Below are positions 27,632 to 34,636 of a DNA stretch of 64,000 nucleotides, one piece after another. Each line of letters begins with the position of its first letter. Position 1 is the stretch's first letter. The notes under the pieces are model-generated. The model was not told the origin of the DNA, searched no databases, and worked only from the letters and a program-made list of their open reading frames with translations. A program made the position numbers and the translations under genes. The DNA is from Parvularcula oceani (lineage in GTDB: Bacteria; Pseudomonadota; Alphaproteobacteria; Caulobacterales; Parvularculaceae): contig NZ_JPHU01000015.1 in NCBI RefSeq assembly GCF_000733125.1, positions 1 through 64,000 of the forward strand, read 5' to 3'.

Positions 27632-28107
27632 TCGTTCTCCCCGTTTTCGAGGTCGTTGATGAGATATTTCATCTCCGCGATCTCGCGCCGCTGCGCCTCG
27701 ATGATCTCGTCGGCGAGCTTGCGCACGCGGGGATCGGTGATCTGCGCCCGCTCGCTGGTCATGATGGCGATGGAGTGGTGCGGCACCATCGCCTTCATAT
27801 AGGCGACGTCGCCGACCGTTGCCTGGCTGCGCACGAGCCAGAGAGAGAGCGCGAAGACCAATGCGGCGCCGACGAAGATGCCGATATTGACGATCTTGTT
27901 CTTGTACATGGACAGCATGAAGGCGAGCATGATGACGGCCATGGTCGCGCCCATCAGGATCGCCATATAGGTGCGCGTCTCGCTCCAGAGCACCTGGCTC
28001 CACGTATAGGTGTTCAGGTACATGAGGATGAACATCACCACGGTCGAGGTGGCGATCATCGCTGCAAAGCGCAGGTAGGACATCTGCATCCGCGCACTCT
28101 CCTTCAT
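27628..28107 (-). CDS. DUF305 membrane protein
   Basis: 159 aa: three membrane helices (about residues 12-34, 46-70 and 72-92) followed by a cytoplasmic or periplasmic DUF305 core, YMKAMVPHHSIAIMTSERA, with the conserved HH. DUF305 proteins often accompany copper or heavy-metal handling and electron-transfer genes. Here it lies between a membrane-anchored cytochrome c and a lipoprotein on the same strand. Confidence 0.88.
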   Translation of the reverse strand: MKESARMQMSYLRFAAMIATSTVVMFILMYLNTYTWSQVLWSETRTYMAILMGATMAVIMLAFMLSMYKNKIVNIGIFVGAALVFALSLWLVRSQATVGDVAYMKAMVPHHSIAIMTSERAQITDPRVRKLADEIIEAQRREIAEMKYLINDLENGENE

Positions 28108-28125
28108 CTTGCTTCTCTTGGCCGG

Positions 28126-28683
28126 TCAGTGCTCGTGACCTTCGCCGCCATGCCCGCCCTGTGCGGAGAGATCCGCATATTCGTCCGCGGTCATCGCGGG
28201 CAGCCGGTCGACGAAGGCGACGATGTTCAGGAGCTCTTCGTCCGAATGGGACGGGCCGAAGGCGGGCATGCCCGACATCTTCACGCCGTTCTGCAGGATC
28301 CAGAACATCTCGTTCGGCGCCCACTCGGCGGCGGCCTCGGTCAGGTGGGGCGGCATGGGAAGCATGTGCTCGGCCCAGTCGGCGCGCTCGGCGCCGGGGC
28401 CGCCATGGCAGTGCTCGCACATCGCCTTGTAGGCGCCCGCGCCGGCTGCGATGTCGGCCACCGAAAGGGGCGGAAGGTCTTCTTCGCCCGGGGCCCGCGC
28501 CTCGACCGCATTGTGCATGGTCGTGTTCAGGGCCCAGCGGCTGACGGGCGAATGCGGCTCGGTCGCCGCCACGTTGTAGCCGCCCGAATAGACGGTGATG
28601 AGCCCGATCAGGAGGGCCAGGAGGAGCAGGCCGGCAATGCCTGCCCCGACGCCCATGCCGAATCCCTTGCGTGATTTTGCCAT
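28126..28683 (-). CDS. Membrane-anchored c-type cytochrome
   Basis: 185 aa. N-terminal anchor helix (about residues 10-33), then a monohaem cytochrome c domain with CEHCH at residues 89-93 and a probable axial Met in GVKMSGMPAFG. The C-terminus is His/Gly-rich (GGHGGEGHEH), which could bind metal. It heads a three-gene operon with DUF305 and lipoprotein genes. Partner oxidase or reductase genes are absent nearby, so its electron-transfer role is unassigned. Confidence 0.9.
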   Translation of the reverse strand: MAKSRKGFGMGVGAGIAGLLLLALLIGLITVYSGGYNVAATEPHSPVSRWALNTTMHNAVEARAPGEEDLPPLSVADIAAGAGAYKAMCEHCHGGPGAERADWAEHMLPMPPHLTEAAAEWAPNEMFWILQNGVKMSGMPAFGPSHSDEELLNIVAFVDRLPAMTADEYADLSAQGGHGGEGHEH

Positions 28684-28789
28684 GCTGCGCCTCCGCACTC
28701 CGAGGCCGGTCCGGGCGGGAACGGCCTCGGACATGCCAACACGGCGGCGCGAGGACCGTTCGGGCGAAGTGCAGCGGCGCCGACCGGCC

Positions 28790-29941
28790 TCATCGTGCCG
28801 GAGCCTGCTTTCTGCGTTCCTCGAGGTCGGTGTGCCCGCGCTTGAGCGGCGCGACCTCGCCGTTGTCCGACAGGAGGACCGCGATCGCGCGCGTGGTCTC
28901 GAACTGGCTGAGCACGATCATGATGGCGACGGTGATCGGCACGCAGAGCAGCATGCCGGCGAAGCCCCAAAGCGTGCCCCAGCTTGCGAGGCTGAGAAGG
29001 ATGACGAGGGGGGAGAGGTTGAGCGAGCGGCCGAGGAGGCGCGGCTCCAGGACCGAGCCGACGGCCTGCTCGGCGGCGGTCAGGAGGCCGAGGGTGAGGG
29101 CTGCCAGCGCCAGCCCCCCGCCGGGCTGCACGAGCGCGAGGACGCTCGGCAGGATCACGGCGATGATCGAGCCGATGATCGGGATGAAGTTGAAGGCGAA
29201 GATGATCAGCGCCCAGAAGGCGGCGAAGTCGACGCCCAGGACCGTCATGATCGCATAGGAGATCGCGGCGACGATCAGGCTCGTCAGCGTCTTGATCGAG
29301 ATATATTGCCGGACGAGGTGCCCGATATCGTCGATGACGTCGTGCACGATCACGGCCGCGTTCTTCGGGCCGGCGATCTTGGTGACCTTGACCAGGAAGC
29401 GGCCGCGCTCGACCAGCATGAAGGCGGTGTAGAGGAAGATCGTCAGCAGGCCGCCCAGAATGCCGCTGGCGAGGCCCGCGACGTCGCCCAGCGCGTCCTG
29501 GCCGAAGGCGACGGCCTGTTCCCTCAGCGTATCGGCCGCATCGGCCGCCTCTTCGGTGACGAAGGGCAGGTCGGTGACGAAGACGATGGCGTTCTGCGTG
29601 ATCTCTCCGAAGCGCGCCTGGTAGAGCGGCGCCTGGGCGACGACCTCCTCGACGTTTTCGCGAATGATCAGCGCGAGGCCGAACAGGACCAGCACGATCA
29701 CCGCGAAGGCGAGGATGAACTCGATGCTCTCGGGCAGGTGCCTGCCGATCACCGGCACCCGGTCTATGCCGCGCTTCACCGTGACGATGAGGAAGGAGAC
29801 GAAGGCCGCGATCACGACCGGCACGATCACGCCCTTGGCGATCCACAGGACGAAGACGAACATGATCGCGAAGCCGAGGCCGAAGAAGAGCGCCTGCAAG
29901 GAGCGCCGATCGCCCCGCTGCGCGCGGACGGGAGCGCTCAT
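28790..29941 (-). CDS. AI-2E family transporter
   Basis: 383 aa polytopic membrane protein of the UPF0118/AI-2E family. It shows paired N-terminal helices, an extracytoplasmic helical region (ENVEEVVAQAPLYQARFGEI), then the conserved GLASGILGGLLTIFLYTAFMLVERGRF and the C-terminal cluster FIPIIGSIIAVILPSVLALV and EPRLLGRSLNLSPLVILLSL. Family members export diverse solutes, not only AI-2; TqsA-like function is not implied. The start is the ATG at 29941 (MSAPVRAQRGDRRS). Confidence 0.9.
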   Translation of the reverse strand: MSAPVRAQRGDRRSLQALFFGLGFAIMFVFVLWIAKGVIVPVVIAAFVSFLIVTVKRGIDRVPVIGRHLPESIEFILAFAVIVLVLFGLALIIRENVEEVVAQAPLYQARFGEITQNAIVFVTDLPFVTEEAADAADTLREQAVAFGQDALGDVAGLASGILGGLLTIFLYTAFMLVERGRFLVKVTKIAGPKNAAVIVHDVIDDIGHLVRQYISIKTLTSLIVAAISYAIMTVLGVDFAAFWALIIFAFNFIPIIGSIIAVILPSVLALVQPGGGLALAALTLGLLTAAEQAVGSVLEPRLLGRSLNLSPLVILLSLASWGTLWGFAGMLLCVPITVAIMIVLSQFETTRAIAVLLSDNGEVAPLKRGHTDLEERRKQAPAR

Positions 29942-30091
29942 CGTCCCGCCGCTTTTCGGGTCTTGTACGATCGTCAATGCCTTGTTCCTTCGCCCGGCCC
30001 GCCTGTCCGGCGAAGGTAACGGGGATCGGCCGGAGTTGCGAGAGCCTGCGCGACACCGCACATGCGAGGGCGAGCAGAAGAGGGACGAGCG

Positions 30092-30556
30092 ATGGCCTGG
30101 TGGCGACGGCGCGGCGGCGAAGCGCGGAACGAAGGCGAGCGGATGGCCGAGGAGGTGGAGCACCCCTCGCCGCGCCATGTCGCGCGGGCGGAGCGGGAGC
30201 TCTCCCATGCCGCAGACATGAGCGAGGAAGAGGTCGAGGACGCCAAGGAGAAGATCGAGCGCGATTTTCTCGGCAAGCTCGTGCGCATGCTCTCGCGCCT
30301 CAACCGGGACGTCGCCCTGCGGCTTCTGACGGGCTATTACGCGCTGCGCGATCCGGAGGTGCCGCTGTCGGCCAAGGCGGGGTTCGCGGTGATCCTCCTC
30401 TACTTCATCAACCCCTTCGACCTCATCCCGGACGTCACGCCGGTCATCGGCCTGCTCGACGATGCGGGCGTCCTGGCCGGGGCATGGATGTATCTGGGCG
30501 GCCATGTGACGGACGAGCACCGGGCCAAGGCGGAAGCCTATCTGAAGGCGCAGTGA
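30092..30556 (+). CDS. YkvA family (DUF1232) protein
   Basis: 154 aa. The C-terminal half carries the DUF1232 core, LSAKAGFAVILLYFINPFDLIPDVTPVIGLLDD, with two hydrophobic segments. The N-terminal half is charged and helical. The start at 30092 (MAWWRRRGG) is preferred to 30062 for its AGAGGGACGAG leader. Function unknown; family members are small membrane proteins of uncertain role. Confidence 0.85.
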   Translation: MAWWRRRGGEARNEGERMAEEVEHPSPRHVARAERELSHAADMSEEEVEDAKEKIERDFLGKLVRMLSRLNRDVALRLLTGYYALRDPEVPLSAKAGFAVILLYFINPFDLIPDVTPVIGLLDDAGVLAGAWMYLGGHVTDEHRAKAEAYLKAQ

Positions 30557-30616
30557 AAGTGCGGCGCGCCGTCCGGCTCCGTTGCCCCGGCGCGTGCCCT
30601 TCGCGATAAGCAGGCC

Positions 30617-31756
30617 ATGAACGACCTTCGATCACCGGTGGCGCTGGCCGCAGATCTCATCCGCTGCCCTTCCGTGACCCCTGCGGAGGGGGGCGCGCTC
30701 GACCTCCTGCAGGGCTGGCTCGAAGCGCTCGGCTTCACCGTGCGCAGGCTGCCCTTCGGCGAGGTGGACAATCTCTGGGCCGAGCGCGGCGAGGGCGGGC
30801 CGCGCCTCTGCTTTGCCGGTCACACCGATGTCGTTCCGCCGGGCGACGAGGCGGGCTGGCGGACGCCGCCTTTCGAGCCCGTGGTGCGGGGAGGCCTCCT
30901 GCACGGGCGCGGCGCCTCCGACATGAAGGGCGCCGTCGCCGCCTTCGTCGCGGCGGTCGCGCAGGCGGAGGAGGCGCCGCCGCTGGCGCTCCTGATCACC
31001 GGGGACGAGGAGGGCGCTGCGCTCGACGGCACGAAGCGCGCGCTCGCCGCGATCGAGGCGGAGGGGCTGGGGTTCGACCACTGCCTCGTCGGCGAGCCGA
31101 CCAATCCCGGCACGCTCGGCGAGATGATGAAGGTCGGGCGCAGGGGCTCGTGCAATGCCGTTCTGACGGTGACCGGTCGCCAGGGCCATGTCGCCTATCC
31201 GCACAATGCGGCGAACCCGCTGCCGGCGCTGCTGCGCGCGCTCGGCGCGCTGACCGGGACCCCGCTCGACGAAGGCTATGCCCGGTTCCAGCCCTCGAAC
31301 CTCGAGCTCACGGCCTGGGGCACGCCGCAGACGGCGGAGAATGTCATCCCGGGCATGGCCTGGGCGCGGTTCAATGTCCGCTTCAATCCGAGCTGGACCG
31401 GCGAGAGCCTCGTGCGGGAACTCGAGAGGCGGATCGATGAGGCCCTGCCTGGCTGGGAATGGACGCTCGCGCCGCGCGTCTCGGGGGAGGCCTTCCTAAC
31501 CGAGGACGAGGAGTTCACCGCGCTGATCGCCGGCGCGGCGGAGGCCGAGACCGGGCTGAGGCCGGAGCCCTCCACCGCGGGCGGCACATCCGATGCCCGC
31601 TTCCTGTCGCGGCATGCCCCAACGGTCGAATTCGGCCTCGTCGGCGAGACCATGCACCAGACGAATGAACGGGTGGCGACGGCGGATATCGAGACGCTGG
31701 CCCGCATCTATGGCCGCATCCTCGCAGGCTATGCGGAGCGCGCGGCCGCATGGTGA
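30617..31756 (+). CDS. dapE: Succinyl-diaminopimelate desuccinylase
   Basis: Zinc-dependent M20 enzyme of lysine and peptidoglycan (diaminopimelate) synthesis. CFAGHTDVVPPGDE (first metal His with Asp), GRGASDMKGAVAAF (bridging Asp), ITGDEEGAALDGTKR (catalytic Glu pair) and SNLELTAWGTPQTAENVIPG fit DapE. GGTSDARFLS near the end is a DapE signature. 379 aa. It overlaps the next gene by 7 nt. Confidence 0.95.
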   Translation: MNDLRSPVALAADLIRCPSVTPAEGGALDLLQGWLEALGFTVRRLPFGEVDNLWAERGEGGPRLCFAGHTDVVPPGDEAGWRTPPFEPVVRGGLLHGRGASDMKGAVAAFVAAVAQAEEAPPLALLITGDEEGAALDGTKRALAAIEAEGLGFDHCLVGEPTNPGTLGEMMKVGRRGSCNAVLTVTGRQGHVAYPHNAANPLPALLRALGALTGTPLDEGYARFQPSNLELTAWGTPQTAENVIPGMAWARFNVRFNPSWTGESLVRELERRIDEALPGWEWTLAPRVSGEAFLTEDEEFTALIAGAAEAETGLRPEPSTAGGTSDARFLSRHAPTVEFGLVGETMHQTNERVATADIETLARIYGRILAGYAERAAAW

Positions 31757-32355
31757 GCGGAGGCGATATCGCGAGCGGGATCTCCGGCACGCTGGGCATG
31801 GCCCGGGGGCGGGCCGACTGGCAGGAGCGGATGGACCTGTCCGCGCAGGCCGTCTTCCACTCCTTCTGGGCGATGCCGCTCGCCATCCCGGCCATCGTGC
31901 TGGTGAACGAGGTGGCCCGGCAGATGCAGCTGGCCGCGCCAGGCGGCAGCCCGGGGCCCGTTCCCGGCGCGGGCATCCTCGCGGCGATGGGCCTCGCCAG
32001 CACCTATCTCGCCTGGACCGCCGCCCTGTTCATCCTGGCGAGGATCGCGGCGCGCACGGGCGCGGGCTGGCGCGTCAGCCCGCTGATCATCGGCTATAAC
32101 TGGTCGCGCCTGATCGCCAGCCTGTTCGCGGGGATCGGGGCGGCGCTGGCGATCCTGCTGGGCGTGCCGGGGCTGTCGCTTCTCGTCGGCTTCCTGACCT
32201 TCGTCCTCGCCGTCTGGCTCGAATGGGGCGTGGTGAAGCGGGCTCTGGGCGCTGAGACGGGGCCGACCATCGGCATTCTCGTCATGCTGTTCCTCGTGCG
32301 CTTCCTCGCCGTCGTGGTCGTGACGATCCTCGCCTCTCCCTTCCTCTCCTCTTGA
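31750..32355 (+). CDS. Hypothetical multi-span membrane protein
   Basis: 201 aa with four or five predicted membrane helices (about residues 38-55, 75-98, 118-138, 139-158 and 172-195). The pattern of a hydrophobic core after a short polar N-terminus recalls Yip1-like or other small integral proteins, but no specific family motif is visible. It is translationally coupled to dapE (7-nt overlap); a link to envelope synthesis is only contextual. Confidence 0.75.
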   Translation: MVSGGDIASGISGTLGMARGRADWQERMDLSAQAVFHSFWAMPLAIPAIVLVNEVARQMQLAAPGGSPGPVPGAGILAAMGLASTYLAWTAALFILARIAARTGAGWRVSPLIIGYNWSRLIASLFAGIGAALAILLGVPGLSLLVGFLTFVLAVWLEWGVVKRALGAETGPTIGILVMLFLVRFLAVVVVTILASPFLSS

Positions 32356-32439
32356 GGCGTTGTAAGGGGGCGGCCCTTCTCTCCGTGCCGGGAGACGTCT
32401 AGCCTTGCGGCCTCTCGCATCACCGAAAGGCGGCCGTCC

Positions 32440-32895
32440 TTGCGCATCCTTCTCCTCACAGTCGCCGCGGGCCTCGGCCTTGCCGGCCCCGCCTCGGCGC
32501 AGGGCGCCTTCTCGACCGACGAGGCCGCCCGCTGCGGCGCCGTCTTCGCGCGCATGGTCCAGGCCATGCAGGGCGCCGAGAACGTGCCGCCCGCCACCAA
32601 GAAGGCCGCGGTGCTCGGCCTCGCCTTCTGGGAATACGAGCTGACTGCCTCTGCGCCCGGGCAGGAGGAGGAGCTGGAACAGGCGGTCCTCTCCGCCTTC
32701 GACACGCTCAACGAGACCATGCCGGGCGGGGGCGATGCGGAAAGCGCGGATGCCCGCGGCGACTATCTGATGGCGCAGGCCCGCCAGTGCTCGGACAGGC
32801 TCGACGCGGCCTATCCCGAAGGCGACCACCCGGTCATGGCGCAGCTGCGCAAGGCGCAGGCGGAAGCCAATGCCCAGGACCCGGGACTGCGCTAG
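32440..32895 (+). CDS. Hypothetical secreted protein
   Basis: 151 aa from a TTG start. Clear signal peptide MRILLLTVAAGLGLAGPASAQ. The mature part is helical and has two cysteines (EAARCGAVFARM and ARQCSDRLDAAY) that may form a disulfide in the periplasm. No family recognised. GAAAGG lies upstream of the TTG; there is no nearby in-frame ATG, and the signal peptide supports this start. Confidence 0.7.
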   Translation: MRILLLTVAAGLGLAGPASAQGAFSTDEAARCGAVFARMVQAMQGAENVPPATKKAAVLGLAFWEYELTASAPGQEEELEQAVLSAFDTLNETMPGGGDAESADARGDYLMAQARQCSDRLDAAYPEGDHPVMAQLRKAQAEANAQDPGLR

Positions 32896-32957
32896 GGCGG
32901 CGCTCGCCGTCTTGGGGCCGCGAACGGTTCCCGCCGCGCCCTTCTTCGTTGGCCGGC

Positions 32958-33467
32958 TCAGCGTCCGGCCGGGCGCGTCCCGCTTTGCGCTGCGAGCTTG
33001 TCGGCGACGCGGTCGGTCAGCGATCGGCGGTCGAGCGCATCCGCCAGCGCGTCGATCGCCCGGAGGAGGCCGCCGGCTTCCCGGTCGAGGTCCTCGCTGA
33101 CGCCGAGATAGGCATCAAGCAGGGGCTCGATCTCCACAAGGGCGTTCCGGCCAGCCGCCGTCAGGCGCAGGCGTTTCCGGCGCTTGTCCTCCGGGTCGTC
33201 CGTCGCGGTGACGAGGCCTGCCGTCGTCATGTCCCGAAGCGTCTGCGACATCGTCGGCGCCGAGACCCTGAGCGCCTTCGCGATCCGGGCCGCCGTCATC
33301 GGCGCATCCCCGGACGATGCGAGAAGGACGAGGGGCGCGATCCAGTTGTTGAACGAATCGAAGCCATGCGCCGCATAGATCTGCGCGTTCTCCGATTGCA
33401 GGCGCTCGAGCACGCTGCGCATTCTCGTCGTGATCGACGCGTCGGCGATCCATCGAAAATCGGACAT
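32958..33467 (-). CDS. MarR family transcriptional regulator
   Basis: 169 aa winged-helix regulator. The recognition region MTAARIAKALRVSAPTMSQTLRDM and the wing TATDDPEDKRRKRLRLTAAGRNALVEI are typical. The start MSDFRWIADASITTRM was chosen over an upstream frame that lacks a leader. It is divergent from the secreted-protein gene at 33596; a nested dyad at 33553-33576 lies between them. Confidence 0.9.
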   Translation of the reverse strand: MSDFRWIADASITTRMRSVLERLQSENAQIYAAHGFDSFNNWIAPLVLLASSGDAPMTAARIAKALRVSAPTMSQTLRDMTTAGLVTATDDPEDKRRKRLRLTAAGRNALVEIEPLLDAYLGVSEDLDREAGGLLRAIDALADALDRRSLTDRVADKLAAQSGTRPAGR

Positions 33468-33552
33468 GCAGCATCGGCCAGGTTGCGCGAAGCCGCAGAT
33501 AGAGCCGGGGCGGCCGGGCAAGTCCACCGGAGGGGACACCCTCTCGACATGA

Positions 33553-33576
33553 CTACATTAGGCTCCTAACATGTAG
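33553..33576. promoter_or_regulatory. Probable MarR operator dyad
   Basis: CTACAT (33553-33558) and ATGTAG (33571-33576) form a 6-bp dyad with a 12-nt centre containing TAGG-CT-CCTA, itself a small dyad. The element is 20 bp before the start of the rightward hydrolase operon and 86 bp from the marR start, the expected place for an operator. Confidence 0.5.
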
Positions 33577-33595
33577 GGGCGATGGGGAGGATGAG

Positions 33596-34000
33596 ATGTT
33601 CCAAGCGATCCCGGCCTTGAGCGCCGCTCTGGCCGCGTGCGCCGCAATGACGGGCGGCGCGGAGCATGCGCGGGCCGCTCAGGCATGGACGGTCTGCCTC
33701 TCCCATGCCGATGACGCGCCGCCGAGCAGGACGAGGATGGTGCTCGAGGGCCTGCCGACAGCGCCGGCGAGATCGGTCGCCATCGAGGGCAGCTTTTACG
33801 GCGCGGCCTTCGAGACGGCGCGGGCGACGCGCACGGCCAACTCTCTGATCTTCAGCGCCGTGACCGAAGACGCATCGGGCGCCTATCACCATGCCGCCCG
33901 CCTCTCCGGAGAGGTCTTCATCGGGCAGACGCTCGCGGTCGGCAGGGACTTTTTGATGCCGTGGACGGCGACGCAGGGCGATTCCCCGTGTCCGGAATGA
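33596..34000 (+). CDS. Hypothetical secreted protein
   Basis: 134 aa with a signal peptide ending near AEHARAAQA. The mature domain holds two cysteines (WTVCLSHADD and SPCPE at the C-terminus) and repeated short beta-strand-like stretches (ARSVAIEGSFYGAAF, NSLIFSAVTEDASG). Unknown family. Its stop overlaps the ATG of the truncated serine hydrolase gene (ATGA), so they are translated together under the MarR-flanked promoter. Confidence 0.65.
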   Translation: MFQAIPALSAALAACAAMTGGAEHARAAQAWTVCLSHADDAPPSRTRMVLEGLPTAPARSVAIEGSFYGAAFETARATRTANSLIFSAVTEDASGAYHHAARLSGEVFIGQTLAVGRDFLMPWTATQGDSPCPE

Positions 34001-34632
34001 TCTCGAGCGGCGGAATGCTGCGTCCCGCCGCGCTGGCCTTCGCCGCGGTCGCGCTTGCGGGGTGCGACAGGAACGACCGGGCGGCGGCTGCCGCCTTCGG
34101 AAGCATCGCCGAGCCAGACGCTCCTGCCGCGGCGGCTCTCGGCGCCATCTTCGAGGACGCCGGCGTGAACACGGCGGCGATCGGCGTGATGAAGAGCGGT
34201 GAACTCGCCTGGTCCCGTGTCTATGGCGAGGTCCGCCCGGGCGTCGAGGCGACCGCGGCGACCCGCCTCAACGTGGCGTCGATCACGAAGACCGTCGTCC
34301 CCGAGACGGTGATGAGGCTGGCGGCCTATTCCGTCGATCCGGATGTCGCGGACGATCCGCGGGCGTTGCAGATGACGGCGCGGCACGTGCTCAGCCATGG
34401 CACCGGCCTGCCGAACTGGCGCTTCTTCACGCCCGGCGGACGCCTTTCCTTCGAAGCGGTGCCGGGCGAGCGCTACGGCTATTCGGGGGAGGGGTTCGAG
34501 TGGCTCGCCCGGGCCATCGAAGCGAAGACGGGGCGCGGCTTTCTTCAGGTCGTGCAGGAGACAGTGCTCGATCCGGCCTCGCCCTTCCTTTCCCGGTATG
34601 AACGGGCCCGTCCGGGTCCCGGTCAGGAGTGA
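33997..34632 (+). CDS. Truncated beta-lactamase-family serine hydrolase (lipoprotein)
   Basis: 211 aa with a lipoprotein signal (MLRPAALAFAAVALAGC). It retains the S12 family SITK motif (Ser95, Lys98), the HVLSHGTGLPNWR region and YGYSGEGFEWLAR. It ends shortly afterwards, whereas the paralogue at 36634 continues for about 150 more residues including the HGG motif. The segment between the SxxK helix and VDPDVADDPRA also looks about 10-15 residues short. It is probably a decaying gene or a minimal pseudo-enzyme; no obvious single frameshift restores the missing part. Confidence 0.75.
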   Translation: MISSGGMLRPAALAFAAVALAGCDRNDRAAAAAFGSIAEPDAPAAAALGAIFEDAGVNTAAIGVMKSGELAWSRVYGEVRPGVEATAATRLNVASITKTVVPETVMRLAAYSVDPDVADDPRALQMTARHVLSHGTGLPNWRFFTPGGRLSFEAVPGERYGYSGEGFEWLARAIEAKTGRGFLQVVQETVLDPASPFLSRYERARPGPGQE

Positions 34633-34636
34633 TGTC

